Source: CAZVCG01 sp964626265
GTDB lineage: Bacteria > Pseudomonadota > Alphaproteobacteria > UBA9219
Direction of reading: 5' to 3'
Assembly (NCBI GenBank): GCA_964626265.1
Contig: CAZVCG010000003.1
Coordinates: 20,024-84,023 of the forward strand
DNA length: 64,000 nt
Below the pieces are notes generated by a model. That model saw only the letters and a list, made by a program, of their open reading frames with translations, ran no database searches and was not told the origin of the DNA. The position numbers and the translations under genes are program-made. Positions 7,876-17,482 of the stretch are shown here, piece by piece (positions within the stretch are counted from its first letter, which is position 1; every line of letters begins with the position of its first letter).

Positions 7876-8571
7876 ATGGATATGGAGCAAGAAGTGAAGC
7901 AAGACGCGCCTTATATGCCGACCCTTCGCCGCGCCGGGACTGTCTTGATGGCCGTCGGCGCCGTCGACATCGCCGCCATGATCTTATGCGCCGCAGGAGG
8001 AATAGCCTATTCTTCCAACTTCAACGTTTTCGCTTTGGTCGCGGGCTACATTCTTTACCACGGCAATCTCCGCGCGGCGAACGTCATCGCGTGGATCGCG
8101 GCGTTCTTGTTGACAAGCTTTCTAAGTATGCTCGTCTTTCTTCCGGCGCTTGAACCTATCGATCTCTTGCTGTTGAAAGTCAAACTACAGCCATTGCCCT
8201 ATGCAATATCTGCCGTCACGTACGTAGTCGCCGTAATTTTGCTCAACTGGGTCATTAACGAACTGCGAACCGACACCATTGTTCTGGCGCAGGAAATCGC
8301 CGGCATAAAGGTCCGGCGGTTAATCGCTCCCGTCGTATTGGCAATATGCGTCTCTATTGTCGTATCTATCGCGGTTCCCGTGATGCTCGGTGGCGAAGCC
8401 GGCCAAAGGGCTGTGCATCTTGCCGGACTTAAGCTTGGCGCGAACTACAAATATCACGTGAAATCGCTCAAAATTAAGAAATCGCCCGAAGGCAAGCATG
8501 TCTCGGGAGTCGTCACCGCCTATAACGACAATGAAATAAAAACAGTGGAAGTGGATTGGACGGATAAATGA
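7876..8571 (+). CDS. Unrecognised membrane protein inside the dcw cluster (231 aa)
   Basis: I do not recognise this protein. Four or five hydrophobic segments lie within about residues 20-180, with breaks around VLPALEPIDLL and ELRTDTIVL. After the last helix (VVLAICVSIVVSIAVPVML) comes a soluble tail of about 50 residues ending in YHVKSLKIKKSPEGKHVSG and a short beta-rich end, perhaps periplasmic. It starts 6 bp after the murE stop and overlaps murF by four bases (ATGA), so it is translated as part of the operon. Standard dcw clusters have murF directly after murE. Codon use looks like its neighbours. Confidence 0.75.
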   Translation: MDMEQEVKQDAPYMPTLRRAGTVLMAVGAVDIAAMILCAAGGIAYSSNFNVFALVAGYILYHGNLRAANVIAWIAAFLLTSFLSMLVFLPALEPIDLLLLKVKLQPLPYAISAVTYVVAVILLNWVINELRTDTIVLAQEIAGIKVRRLIAPVVLAICVSIVVSIAVPVMLGGEAGQRAVHLAGLKLGANYKYHVKSLKIKKSPEGKHVSGVVTAYNDNEIKTVEVDWTDK

Positions 8572-10001
8572 AACTGGTTTGGCAAGCAGAAGACGTATTA
8601 AGGGCCGTACGCGGAAACTGCCTGCACGAACAAACATGGACGGCTCACGGCGTCGCGATCGACAGCCGCACGACGGAGCCCGGCGATTTATTTATCGCCA
8701 TCAAAGGTCCATATAAGGATGCGCACGATTACGTCGCGCAGGCTTTCACAAAGGGAGCCGTCGCCGCCATCGTGCAGCGTGTGCCGTCCCAAGTTCCAGG
8801 CGATGCCCCGTTGATTACCGTCGATGACACTTTCACGGCTTTGCAAGACTTGGGCCGCGTCGGTCGCCAGCGTTCCTTCGCCAAAATTGTTGCCGTCACC
8901 GGCTCCGTCGGCAAAACGAGCAGCAAGGAGCAATTACGCGCCATCCTCGAAGCCAACGGCGACACGCACGCCAACGAAGGCGGTCTGAACAACCATTGGG
9001 GGGCGCCGCTTACGTTGGCCCGCCTTCCATGCGATGCGCGTTACGGCATTATAGAGCTGGGCATGAACCACGCGGGCGAGCTTGGCTCTTTGTCGCGCGA
9101 GGTTCAGCCGCATGTCGCGCTCATCACGAACGTTGAAGCCGTTCACCTCGAATATTTCGCGTCCGTCGAAGCGATTGCCGACGCTAAAGCCGAAGTTTTT
9201 CTGGGCATGAATCCCGATGGCGTCGCCGTGCTCAACCGCGACAACCCGCATTACGCGCGCTTGCTCGCCGCCGCGCGTACGCAAGGCCTGAAACGCACGT
9301 TAAGCTTTGGTCACGATTCAAAAAGCGACGCTCGCTTCGTAAAATATCGCGCCGATGCGCAAGGCGGCGAACTCGATGCCATCATCCTCGGCGAAAAAGT
9401 GACGTATCGCATTGGCGCGCCCGGCGAACACATCGCGTTCAATTCCTTGGGCACGCTCTTGGCCGCCGCCGCTCTTGGCGCGGATTTCATGATCGGCATG
9501 GACGCCCTCGCCACTTATCGCCCGCCGCAAGGTCGCGGTACAAGGCAAACGCTGACACTCGCCGACGGCAAACAGCTGACACTGATCGACGAAAGCTACA
9601 ACGCGAGTCCCGTCGCCGTTCGCGCGGCGATAAAAGTATTGGGCCAAACGCCGGTCGGTCAGAACGGCCGTCGCATCGCCGTATTGGGCGACATGCGTGA
9701 ACTGGGAACCGCTGCCCCTAAACTTCACGCAGAACTAGCCCAAGCCCTTGAAGAAGCGAAGGTTGACGTTGTGCACTGCTGCGGCGAGATGATGACACAC
9801 CTGCATAAGGCTTTACCACCTCGTCTCAAGGGGCATTGCGTTAACCAAAGCAATGACCTTGCGCCGCTTGTAGCCGCCGAAGTACGCTCCGGCGACGTTG
9901 TGATGGTCAAAGGCTCGCACAGCGTGCATATGGAACGGGTGGTCGAGGCTATTCTAGCGCTGAACGGCGCTTCATCCTCTCGCCGCAAAATGGCCGGTTA
10001 A
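8568..10001 (+). CDS. murF: UDP-MurNAc-tripeptide:D-Ala-D-Ala ligase MurF
   Basis: Adds the D-Ala-D-Ala dipeptide made by Ddl to the UDP-MurNAc-tripeptide. At 477 aa it has the Mur ligase layout: an N-terminal UDP-binding part (GVAIDSRTTEPGDLFIAIKG), the P-loop GSVGKTSSKE near residues 110-119, the middle-domain ELGMNHAGELG and a C-terminal block IDESYNASPVAVRAAI. It overlaps the preceding membrane-protein gene by four bases and is followed by mraY after 24 bp. Confidence 0.95.
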   Translation: MKLVWQAEDVLRAVRGNCLHEQTWTAHGVAIDSRTTEPGDLFIAIKGPYKDAHDYVAQAFTKGAVAAIVQRVPSQVPGDAPLITVDDTFTALQDLGRVGRQRSFAKIVAVTGSVGKTSSKEQLRAILEANGDTHANEGGLNNHWGAPLTLARLPCDARYGIIELGMNHAGELGSLSREVQPHVALITNVEAVHLEYFASVEAIADAKAEVFLGMNPDGVAVLNRDNPHYARLLAAARTQGLKRTLSFGHDSKSDARFVKYRADAQGGELDAIILGEKVTYRIGAPGEHIAFNSLGTLLAAAALGADFMIGMDALATYRPPQGRGTRQTLTLADGKQLTLIDESYNASPVAVRAAIKVLGQTPVGQNGRRIAVLGDMRELGTAAPKLHAELAQALEEAKVDVVHCCGEMMTHLHKALPPRLKGHCVNQSNDLAPLVAAEVRSGDVVMVKGSHSVHMERVVEAILALNGASSSRRKMAG

Positions 10002-10025
10002 TCAAAGGTTCAACGGATTTAGGTA

Positions 10026-11111
10026 ATGCTCTATCTCTTATTATCGCCATTCGCGCGTGATTTTATTCTCTTCAATCTTTTCCGCTACATCACGTTCCGG
10101 ACGGGCGCGGCGTTCCTGACTTCACTTATGCTCTGCTTTATTTTCGGTCCGCGCATCATCCGCTGGCTCCGTGCCAAACAGGGCGATGGCCAGCCCATCC
10201 GCGACGACGGCCCCGAAACGCATCTCAAGAAAAAAGGCACGCCTACCATGGGCGGCCTGATGATTCTTATCGCCGCCATCGGCAGCACGCTGCTCTGGGT
10301 CGACGTGGCCAACACGTTTTCATGGATTGTACTATTCGTTATGGCGGGTTTCGGACTAGTCGGCTTAGCCGATGACTACCAAAAGCTTACCAAGCGCAAC
10401 GCGCGCGGCATTCCTGGAAAAATACGTTTGCTCATTCAAATCATCATGGCTTCTATGGCCGTTTACGCCATCGTAGATGTCGTCAATACGCCTCAGGCGA
10501 CGCAACTCGCCCTGCCCTTCATCAAGGAACTCGCGCCGCAACTGGGTTGGCTCTTCTATCCGTTTGCGGTGTTCGTCATCGTTGGCGCAAGCAACGCAGT
10601 GAACCTCACGGACGGCCTCGACGGTCTCGCGACCGTGCCCGTGATGATCGTCGCTCTGTCGTTCTGCATGATCTCGTATCTCGTCGGCAACATCGTGTTT
10701 GCCAACTACCTGCAAATTCACCACGTCGCCGGAGCGGGCGAACTTGCCGTGTTCTGCGGCGCATTGGCGGGCGCTTGCCTTGGCTTTCTCTGGTACAACG
10801 CGCCTCCCGCGCAAGTGTTCATGGGCGACACTGGCTCGCTCGCGTTGGGCAGTTCCATCGGAACCATCGCCGTCATCATCAAGCATGAAATCGTGCTGGC
10901 GATCATCGGCGGCCTGTTCGTCATGGAAACCGTGTCGGTGATCGTTCAGGTCGCTTCGTTCAAGATGACGGGCAAACGCGTGTTCAAAATGGCGCCGCTG
11001 CACCATCATTTCGAAAAACTCGGCTGGTCTGAACCCACCGTCGTCATCCGATTCTGGATCATCGCCTGCATTTTGGCGCTGGTCGGCCTATCGACGTTGA
11101 AATTAAGATAA
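10026..11111 (+). CDS. mraY: Phospho-MurNAc-pentapeptide transferase MraY
   Basis: Inner-membrane enzyme that moves phospho-MurNAc-pentapeptide from UDP to undecaprenyl phosphate, giving lipid I. It has 361 aa and about ten membrane helices. Family signatures are present: ADDYQKLTKRNARG with the Asp pair, NAVNLTDGLDGLA, FMGDTGSLALG and the MAPLHHHFE histidine cluster. The stop overlaps the murD start by one base (TAATG). UppS, encoded later in the window, makes the precursor of its lipid carrier. Confidence 0.97.
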   Translation: MLYLLLSPFARDFILFNLFRYITFRTGAAFLTSLMLCFIFGPRIIRWLRAKQGDGQPIRDDGPETHLKKKGTPTMGGLMILIAAIGSTLLWVDVANTFSWIVLFVMAGFGLVGLADDYQKLTKRNARGIPGKIRLLIQIIMASMAVYAIVDVVNTPQATQLALPFIKELAPQLGWLFYPFAVFVIVGASNAVNLTDGLDGLATVPVMIVALSFCMISYLVGNIVFANYLQIHHVAGAGELAVFCGALAGACLGFLWYNAPPAQVFMGDTGSLALGSSIGTIAVIIKHEIVLAIIGGLFVMETVSVIVQVASFKMTGKRVFKMAPLHHHFEKLGWSEPTVVIRFWIIACILALVGLSTLKLR

Positions 11112-12454
11112 TGGAAAAAGACACGTACTTTTCGTTCTTCAAGGATAAAACCGTAACCCTGATGGGCCTCGGCTTGTTGGGGCGGGGAGTCGGCGACGCA
11201 GCCTTTCTTTCACGCCAGTGCAAAAAAGTCTACGTCACGGACATCAAAACCGAAGGCGAACTCCGCCCTTCCATCGACGCCCTGAAAGATTGTAAAAACA
11301 TCGAATTCTTTTTAGGCGGTCATGACAACAAGATTTTTTCCAATATCGATTTCGTCATCAAGGGCGCAGGCGTGCGTCTCGACAACCCCTTCATCGAGCA
11401 CGCTCAGAAAAACAACATCCCCGTATACATGAGTTCAGCCCTCTTCTCCCGCCTCGCGTCTCTCAAGACCATCGGTGTCACAGGAACGCGCGGTAAAACA
11501 ACCACGGCCTGCATGATCGCCGAAATCTTGAAACGCGCAGGCAAAAAAGTCCTTCTGGGCGGCAACATCCGGGGGGTTTCCACGCTGTCCCTTCTACCTG
11601 AAGCCGGTAAACACGATTTTGCCGTTCTCGAACTGGACTCCTGGCAGCTCCAGGGCTTCGAAACGCTGAAAATCAGCCCGAATATCGCGGTCTTCACGAC
11701 ATTTTATCCCGACCACATGAATTATTACGACGGGAACATGGATCAGTACTTGCGCGACAAAACGGCGATCTTCAAATACCAAAAACCGGAAGATGTTTTC
11801 ATCACAACAGAAGAAATCGCAAGAATTCTCGGCCCAAAATACGTCAAAGACAGCCGCCCTCCGAATTGGACGATGGCGCAGCCCCTGCCCCCCTCGTTCA
11901 CTTTGAAAGTCCCGGGCGCGCATAATCTCCTAAACGCCGGATTGGCAAAGGCCGCGGCCCTCGCCTGCTCCATCGACGCAACAACGATCGATACGGCGTT
12001 GCGTGATTTCGAAAGCGTCGAAGGCCGCCTGCAATTCGTCGGCGCATGGAAAGAACGCAAGATCTACAACGACAACAACGCGACAACGCAGGAAGCCACG
12101 CTAGCCGCCCTGACCTCGTTCCCTCCGCAATCTATCGTCTTGATTTTCGGCGGCAACGACAAAGGCTTGCCGATCGACCGCCTCACCGCTTACATAGCGG
12201 ACAATAAAATCAGATGCGTCGTCTTGAAAGGCACGGGCAGCGACCGCGCGCTCGAAAAACTGCCGAACCTTAAAATCGTTTCCTCGATGCCCGAAGCGAT
12301 CAAGCTCGCAACGGAATTGTCGAAACCCGAAGACAACATCATCCTAAGTCCCGCGTTTGCCTCCTTCGGTATGTTCAACAACGAGTACGATCGTAACGAC
12401 CAGTTCATGGCCGAAGTCAAAAAGCTGACCGGTAGCCCCGAAGGAGAAGGTTGA
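11111..12454 (+). CDS. murD: UDP-MurNAc-L-Ala:D-Glu ligase MurD (divergent type)
   Basis: Adds D-glutamate to UDP-MurNAc-L-Ala. At 447 aa it has an N-terminal Rossmann part (VTLMGLGLLGRGVGDAAFL), the P-loop GVTGTRGKTTTA near residues 119-130 and a C-terminal GGNDKGLP block. Position and coupling to mraY and ftsW support MurD. It is unlike usual proteobacterial MurD: where most have LELSSFQL or similar it has LELDSWQLQGF, followed by FTTFYPDHMNYY. From memory this pattern occurs in MurD of distant phyla, which suggests replacement by transfer. Lysine and asparagine are frequent for this cluster. Confidence 0.88.
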   Translation: MEKDTYFSFFKDKTVTLMGLGLLGRGVGDAAFLSRQCKKVYVTDIKTEGELRPSIDALKDCKNIEFFLGGHDNKIFSNIDFVIKGAGVRLDNPFIEHAQKNNIPVYMSSALFSRLASLKTIGVTGTRGKTTTACMIAEILKRAGKKVLLGGNIRGVSTLSLLPEAGKHDFAVLELDSWQLQGFETLKISPNIAVFTTFYPDHMNYYDGNMDQYLRDKTAIFKYQKPEDVFITTEEIARILGPKYVKDSRPPNWTMAQPLPPSFTLKVPGAHNLLNAGLAKAAALACSIDATTIDTALRDFESVEGRLQFVGAWKERKIYNDNNATTQEATLAALTSFPPQSIVLIFGGNDKGLPIDRLTAYIADNKIRCVVLKGTGSDRALEKLPNLKIVSSMPEAIKLATELSKPEDNIILSPAFASFGMFNNEYDRNDQFMAEVKKLTGSPEGEG

Positions 12455-12456
12455 AC

Positions 12457-13578
12457 ATGGTTTCCCCCCTTGCCCGATCCGATCAATCCGTCTTGGGCCG
12501 CTGGTGGTGGACGGTTGACCGTTGGACTCTCGTTGCAGTCGCGCTTTTGATCGGCTTTGGTATCCTGCTTATTCAGGCCGCGACGCCCGCCGTCGCGACC
12601 AAGCATGGGCTGAACTCTTATTACTTCGTCAAGCGGCACCTCGTTATGCTGGGGCCCTCCATAATCATAATCTTCTGCGTTTCGCTGTTGAAGCCGCGCC
12701 ATATTCGTCTGTTAACCACGCTTCTGCTTATGATATTCTTGCCGCTCTTGATCGCCACGCCGTTCATAGGCGTAGAGATCAAGGGCGCCATTCGATGGAT
12801 TCAGGTCGCGGGAGTATCTTTACAGCCTTCGGAATTCATCAAGCCTGTTTTGGCCGTGGCCGCCGCATGGCTTTTCGCGCGCCAGTGCGAGAAGAAGGGA
12901 TTTCCTGGGCTCAGCGTCAACGTTGCGCTCTTTGGCTTGATCGTGGTCAGTCTTGCTGGACAGCCCGATATAGGCATGATCGTCCTCACGTCGGCGATGT
13001 GGTTCGGCCAATTCTTTTTGGCGGGCCTCCCTTTGACATTCGTAGGTCTGTCGGCTGTGCTTGGCATGGGGGGGCTTATCGGCGCCTATTTTGTTTTTCC
13101 GCACTTCGCCTCGCGTCTTGATCGCTTTCTGACGAACTCCGGCGACACCTATCAAACCGATCGCGCGATCGACGCTTTCATGAACGGCGGACTTTTCGGA
13201 AAAGGGCCAGGAGCGGGTACGGTCAAGATGACCATTCCCGACGCGCACGCCGATTTCGTATTCGCCGTCGCCGGGGAAGAACTTGGACTGATCTGGTGCC
13301 TTGTCATCATCGCTCTTTATGCTTTTATCGTCTGGCGCGGCATTTTACGGGCGCAGAACGAAAACAACCTTTTCGTTCTGCTGGCCATCAGCGGTTTATT
13401 GATCGAATTCGGCCTTCAGGCAGCAATTAACCTCGCCTCCACGCTGCACCTCATCCCGACGAAAGGCATGACGTTGCCGTTCATTTCCTATGGCGGATCG
13501 TCGCTCTGGGCGCTGGCGCTGGAGATGGGCATGCTGCTCGCGTTGACGCGTAAGCGTTACGGCGTGAGCGACGAGTAG
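12457..13578 (+). CDS. ftsW: Septal peptidoglycan glycosyltransferase FtsW
   Basis: SEDS-family lipid II polymerase, partner of FtsI. About ten membrane helices in 373 aa. Conserved blocks are KGAIRWIQVAGVSLQPSEFI, DIGMIVLTSAMWF, GKGPGAGTVK followed by IPDAHADFVFAVAGEELGL, and LPFISYGGSS near the end. ATG 12457 is preferred because AAGGAGAAGG ends seven bases before it; a TTG at 12451 overlapping the murD stop is possible. A 117-bp gap without visible features separates it from murG. Confidence 0.95.
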   Translation: MVSPLARSDQSVLGRWWWTVDRWTLVAVALLIGFGILLIQAATPAVATKHGLNSYYFVKRHLVMLGPSIIIIFCVSLLKPRHIRLLTTLLLMIFLPLLIATPFIGVEIKGAIRWIQVAGVSLQPSEFIKPVLAVAAAWLFARQCEKKGFPGLSVNVALFGLIVVSLAGQPDIGMIVLTSAMWFGQFFLAGLPLTFVGLSAVLGMGGLIGAYFVFPHFASRLDRFLTNSGDTYQTDRAIDAFMNGGLFGKGPGAGTVKMTIPDAHADFVFAVAGEELGLIWCLVIIALYAFIVWRGILRAQNENNLFVLLAISGLLIEFGLQAAINLASTLHLIPTKGMTLPFISYGGSSLWALALEMGMLLALTRKRYGVSDE

Positions 13579-13695
13579 GATTAAGGAATCAAGGATCGAA
13601 ATACAGTGGCCCGAAAAACCTGCTTGCCGAGTCTGGAATTTCGGCTCAAGTTCCTCTAGACTCGAAGCGGTATATCCGTAAAAACTGGCCCCTGA

Positions 13696-14847
13696 ATGCT
13701 GCCCCCTGATTCACCCCTTATCGCCCTCGCCGCCGGAGGCACTGGCGGCCATGTGTTTCCCGCCGAAGCCTTGGCGCGGGAACTTTTGGGCCGTGGTTTG
13801 CGCGTCGTTTTGTTCACAGACCCGCGCGGCAACAAATTCAGCGAAGATTTAACCGTACCGGTGTACCGCATCCGCGCCAACACCTTGGGCAAAGGCCTGT
13901 TCGGCAACCTGAAAAGCGTCTTCGATATCGCTGTGGGCGTCATGCAATCCCGCCGCCAGCTTCGCAAACTTAAACCCGCCGCCATCGTCGGCTTTGGCGG
14001 CTACCCCTCCGTCCCACCTCTTTACGCCGCCGCGCAACTCGACATCCCGATCGTCCTGCACGAACAGAACGCCGTGCTGGGCCGGGCCAACCGCGCCGCC
14101 ATGGGTAAAGCGCGGCTGCTCGCCACGTCGTTTCCGCACGTCGTCGGCCTGAAAGCCAACAGTCCGGTGCGTGTCGTCCATACGGGTAATCCCGTCCGTC
14201 CGGCTTTTGCGGCCATGCGCGCAAAGCCCTATACCCCCGTCACTGACGACGGGCCTGTTCGCGTACTCGTCTTGGGGGGCAGTTTAGGAGCGCAAATCTT
14301 CAGTAAAATCGTTCCGAAAGCCATAGGTTTGTTGCCTGAACACCTGCGTTTACGCATGATAGTAGCCCAGCAGTGCCGAGCCGAAGACCACGAAACCACC
14401 CAAGCCGCATATGCCGGAGTGGGCATCGAAGCCGAACTGACGCCCTTTTTCCGCGATGTTCCCGAGCGCATGGCCAATGCCCACCTCGTCATTGGCCGTT
14501 CCGGCGGCGGGGCGATCGCCGAACTCACGGCTATTGGCCGTCCCTCCATCCTCGTCCCCTTCCCCCATGGCCTCGCGGGCGAACAAATCGCCAATGCCGA
14601 AGCGCTGGCTGAAGCGGGTGGCGCATGGCTCATCCCAGAACAGGCCTTTACGCCCGAAGCCTTGGCGGTGCGTTTGGAGGCCTTGTTAACCTTACCGAGC
14701 AGCCTCGTAAAAGCCGCCGCCGCAGCGCGCGCCTGGGGCACGGTCACGGCTGCCGATAATCTTGCGGATTGCGTGCTGGATGTCATAGGAAAGCCCAGAT
14801 TATCCAACATGAACAACGGCGCAAAAGCCAATCCTTTTAAGGAATAA
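13696..14847 (+). CDS. murG: UDP-GlcNAc:lipid I transferase MurG
   Basis: Peripheral inner-membrane GT-B enzyme that adds GlcNAc to lipid I to make lipid II. The glycine loop AAGGTGGHVFPA is near residues 14-25. LVLGGSLGAQIFSK and GRSGGGAIAELTAIGRPSIL are the C-terminal nucleotide-binding blocks. The length, 383 aa, fits, with about 20 extra polar residues at the end (SNMNNGAKANPFKE). The ribosome-binding site is weak. murC begins 9 bp after the stop. Confidence 0.95.
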   Translation: MLPPDSPLIALAAGGTGGHVFPAEALARELLGRGLRVVLFTDPRGNKFSEDLTVPVYRIRANTLGKGLFGNLKSVFDIAVGVMQSRRQLRKLKPAAIVGFGGYPSVPPLYAAAQLDIPIVLHEQNAVLGRANRAAMGKARLLATSFPHVVGLKANSPVRVVHTGNPVRPAFAAMRAKPYTPVTDDGPVRVLVLGGSLGAQIFSKIVPKAIGLLPEHLRLRMIVAQQCRAEDHETTQAAYAGVGIEAELTPFFRDVPERMANAHLVIGRSGGGAIAELTAIGRPSILVPFPHGLAGEQIANAEALAEAGGAWLIPEQAFTPEALAVRLEALLTLPSSLVKAAAAARAWGTVTAADNLADCVLDVIGKPRLSNMNNGAKANPFKE

Positions 14848-14855
14848 CAATAATT

Positions 14856-16358
14856 ATGATCCGCCTGCATAATTTCCCGAACGGTTCGCATAAAACAACC
14901 GAAGCGAAAACGCCGCCCAGCCCGCTCGACATCGGCATGATCCACTTTGTTGGAATCGGCGGCATCGGGATGAGCGGCATTGCGGAAATTCTCCACACGC
15001 TCGGCTACAAAGTCCAAGGCAGCGACCTCACCGACAACGCCAACGTCAAGCGCCTGCGCGACAAGGGCATCGCCATCAGCATCGGCCATAAGGCCGAACA
15101 TCTCGGCGAAGCAGCAGTGGTTGTTATTTCTTCGGCAGTTAAAAAAGACAATCCCGAACTCATCGCCGCGCGCGAGGCGCATTTGCCGGTCGTGCGCCGC
15201 GCCGAAATGCTGGGCGAACTGATGCGCCTCAAATGGTCGGTGGCCGTCGGCGGCACGCACGGCAAGACGACGACCACATCAATGGTCGCCGCGTTGTTCG
15301 ACGCGGCGGGACTTGACCCCACCGTCATCAACGGCGGCATCATCAACGACTACGGCACCAATGCGCGCCTCGGCGCAGGCGACTGGATGGTGGTCGAGAC
15401 GGACGAATCCGATGGCAGCTTTACAAAATTGCCTTCGACTATTTGCATCGTCACGAACATGGATCCCGAACACATGGATCACTACAAGGATTTTGACGCG
15501 GTGCGCCAGGCGTACGCGACATTTGTTGAAAACCTGCCGTTCTACGGTTTCGGCGTTTTGTGTATCGATCATCCCGAAGTGCAGGCGCTCATCGCACGCA
15601 TTCAGGACCGCCGCATCATCACCTACGGCCTGTCCCCGCAAGCCGACGTACGCGCACTCAACATACAGGCTTCGCCAGATGGCATGACCTTCGATGTGAG
15701 CTTCGCAGATCGCAAGACAGGCGAAACACGCTCGATTACAAACTTCCATCTGCAAACTATCGGCCAGCACAACGTGCAAAACGCGCTATCGGCGCTGACG
15801 GTCGCGTGGCAACTGGGATTCAGTGAACAGACCATGCGCGCCGCGCTTGCCAATTTCAGAGGCGTCAAGCGTCGCTTTACGCGCACGGGCACGGTGAATG
15901 GCGTGACGATCATCGACGACTATGGCCATCACCCGGTTGAAATCGCCGCAACGCTCAGAGCCGCGATGCAAGCCAAGCAAGGCATAAACGGCAAGGAAGG
16001 CCGCGTCATCGCCGTCGTCCAGCCGCACCGCTACACGCGCCTGTCGAACCTGTTCAAGGAATTCTGCTCGTGTTTTAACGACGCCGACATCGTCGTCGTT
16101 GCCGATGTTTACCCCGCTGGCGAAAAACCCATCGAAGGCGCGACCAAGGAAGCTTTGGTCGAAGGCCTGCGCGCCCATGGCCACCGCGAAGTGCACGCCC
16201 TTCCCTCGCCGCAAGACCTGGCTCCACTTATCGCGAAACTGGCCCAACCCGGCGATTACGTCATCTGCCTCGGCGCAGGCACGGTTTCCCAGTGGGCGCA
16301 TGCGCTGCCGGAGGAGTTGGAGAGAGTGTCGAAATCAGCTAAGATGCTATCGGCTTAA
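14856..16358 (+). CDS. murC: UDP-MurNAc:L-Ala ligase MurC
   Basis: First amino-acid ligase of the stem peptide, adding L-Ala to UDP-MurNAc in the cytoplasm. Of 500 aa; about 28 residues precede the family start IHFVGIGGIGMSGIAEIL. The P-loop GGTHGKTTTTSMV is near residues 132-144. The middle domain has ETDESDGSFTKLPS and NMDPEHMDHY, and the C-terminal domain IDDYGHHPVEIAATL. It is placed between murG and murB as in most Alphaproteobacteria. Confidence 0.97.
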   Translation: MIRLHNFPNGSHKTTEAKTPPSPLDIGMIHFVGIGGIGMSGIAEILHTLGYKVQGSDLTDNANVKRLRDKGIAISIGHKAEHLGEAAVVVISSAVKKDNPELIAAREAHLPVVRRAEMLGELMRLKWSVAVGGTHGKTTTTSMVAALFDAAGLDPTVINGGIINDYGTNARLGAGDWMVVETDESDGSFTKLPSTICIVTNMDPEHMDHYKDFDAVRQAYATFVENLPFYGFGVLCIDHPEVQALIARIQDRRIITYGLSPQADVRALNIQASPDGMTFDVSFADRKTGETRSITNFHLQTIGQHNVQNALSALTVAWQLGFSEQTMRAALANFRGVKRRFTRTGTVNGVTIIDDYGHHPVEIAATLRAAMQAKQGINGKEGRVIAVVQPHRYTRLSNLFKEFCSCFNDADIVVVADVYPAGEKPIEGATKEALVEGLRAHGHREVHALPSPQDLAPLIAKLAQPGDYVICLGAGTVSQWAHALPEELERVSKSAKMLSA

Positions 16359-16388
16359 ATATTAACCGTACAGAGACGGGACGGTGGC

Positions 16389-17354
16389 ATGTCCGCTCAA
16401 TTCGACCCCAAATATCAAGCTTTGCGTGGCGACTATGAAGAGGAAGGTCTGATGCTTCGTCTCCCCCCTGCTCGCGGCAAGCTGATCCCAAACGCTCCTT
16501 TGGCAGAACAAACGTGGTTCCGCGTCGGCGGCCCTGCGGAAGTGTTGTTCAAACCTGCCGACGCCGACGATCTGTCGCACTTTCTCGCTCACTGTCCGCA
16601 GGATATTCCGATCACTGTACTGGGCCTGGCCTCCAACACGCTTGTGCGCGACGGCGGCATTCCTGGCGTCGTCGTCAAACTCAGCCCCGATTTTTCGCAT
16701 ATCAAATTCGAAGAAGGCGCGCTTAAGGCCGGCGCGGCTGCCGTCAACCTCAACGTCGCGCGCGCCGCCCAAACCACAGGCCTTGCGGGACTCGAATTCC
16801 TCTGCGGTATTCCCGGCACGATCGGCGGCGGATTACGCATGAACGCGGGCGCGTATGGCAGCGAGTTCAAAGACGTCTTGCGCTGCGCCCACGCCATGGA
16901 TCGCGCCGGAAACAAACACGTCTTGCGCGTCGATGACTTGAAACTGTCCTACCGCCGTTGCGGGTTGCCGGAAGACTGGATTTTCCTCGGCGCCGAGTTC
17001 GAGGGAGAACCAGACGATCCTGCCGCAATCCAAAAACGCATGACCGACATCCAGACCAAGCGCGCGGAATCCCAGCCCATTCACGAAAAAACGGGCGGCT
17101 CGACGTTCGCCAATCCCGACAACGACCCCAAAGGTCGCAAAGCATGGCAATTGATCGACGAGGCAGGATGCCGTGGCCTCAAGATCGGCAAGGCCAAGGT
17201 TTCGGAAAAGCACTGCAACTTCCTGATCAACACGGGCCAGGCCACCGCCGCCGATATCGAAAACCTCGGCGAAGAAGTCCGCCGCCGCGTGAAGGAAAAA
17301 ACGGGTATTGAGTTGCGTTGGGAAATCCGCCGCATCGGCGTGCCAAAAGCCTGA
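16389..17354 (+). CDS. murB: UDP-N-acetylenolpyruvoylglucosamine reductase MurB
   Basis: FAD- and NADPH-dependent reductase that forms UDP-MurNAc. The FAD-binding part begins WFRVGGPAEVLF and continues through GLASNTLVRDGG and IPGTIGGGLRMNAGAYG. The substrate domain has KTGGSTFANP, holding the active-site Ser, and GIELRWEIRRIG near the end with the catalytic Glu. At 321 aa it is a type I-like length. Murein genes on both sides lie on the same strand; the 128 bp to ddl contain no convincing terminator. Confidence 0.95.
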   Translation: MSAQFDPKYQALRGDYEEEGLMLRLPPARGKLIPNAPLAEQTWFRVGGPAEVLFKPADADDLSHFLAHCPQDIPITVLGLASNTLVRDGGIPGVVVKLSPDFSHIKFEEGALKAGAAAVNLNVARAAQTTGLAGLEFLCGIPGTIGGGLRMNAGAYGSEFKDVLRCAHAMDRAGNKHVLRVDDLKLSYRRCGLPEDWIFLGAEFEGEPDDPAAIQKRMTDIQTKRAESQPIHEKTGGSTFANPDNDPKGRKAWQLIDEAGCRGLKIGKAKVSEKHCNFLINTGQATAADIENLGEEVRRRVKEKTGIELRWEIRRIGVPKA

Positions 17355-17482
17355 TATGCCACAAAAAAGGCTATAAAATCAGCGTCTTCGCCAAAAAACA
17401 TGGGGATAAACCATATTTAGCGGTTTCCCTTACCTTTGCCTTTTTTTAAGGTAATGTTTCGGCAGATTAGGAGAATCGTAGA

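Noticed and set aside
14229..15260. Open frame of 343 codons on the - strand
   Set aside because: Spans the reverse of murG and murC; composition is that of an antisense shadow.
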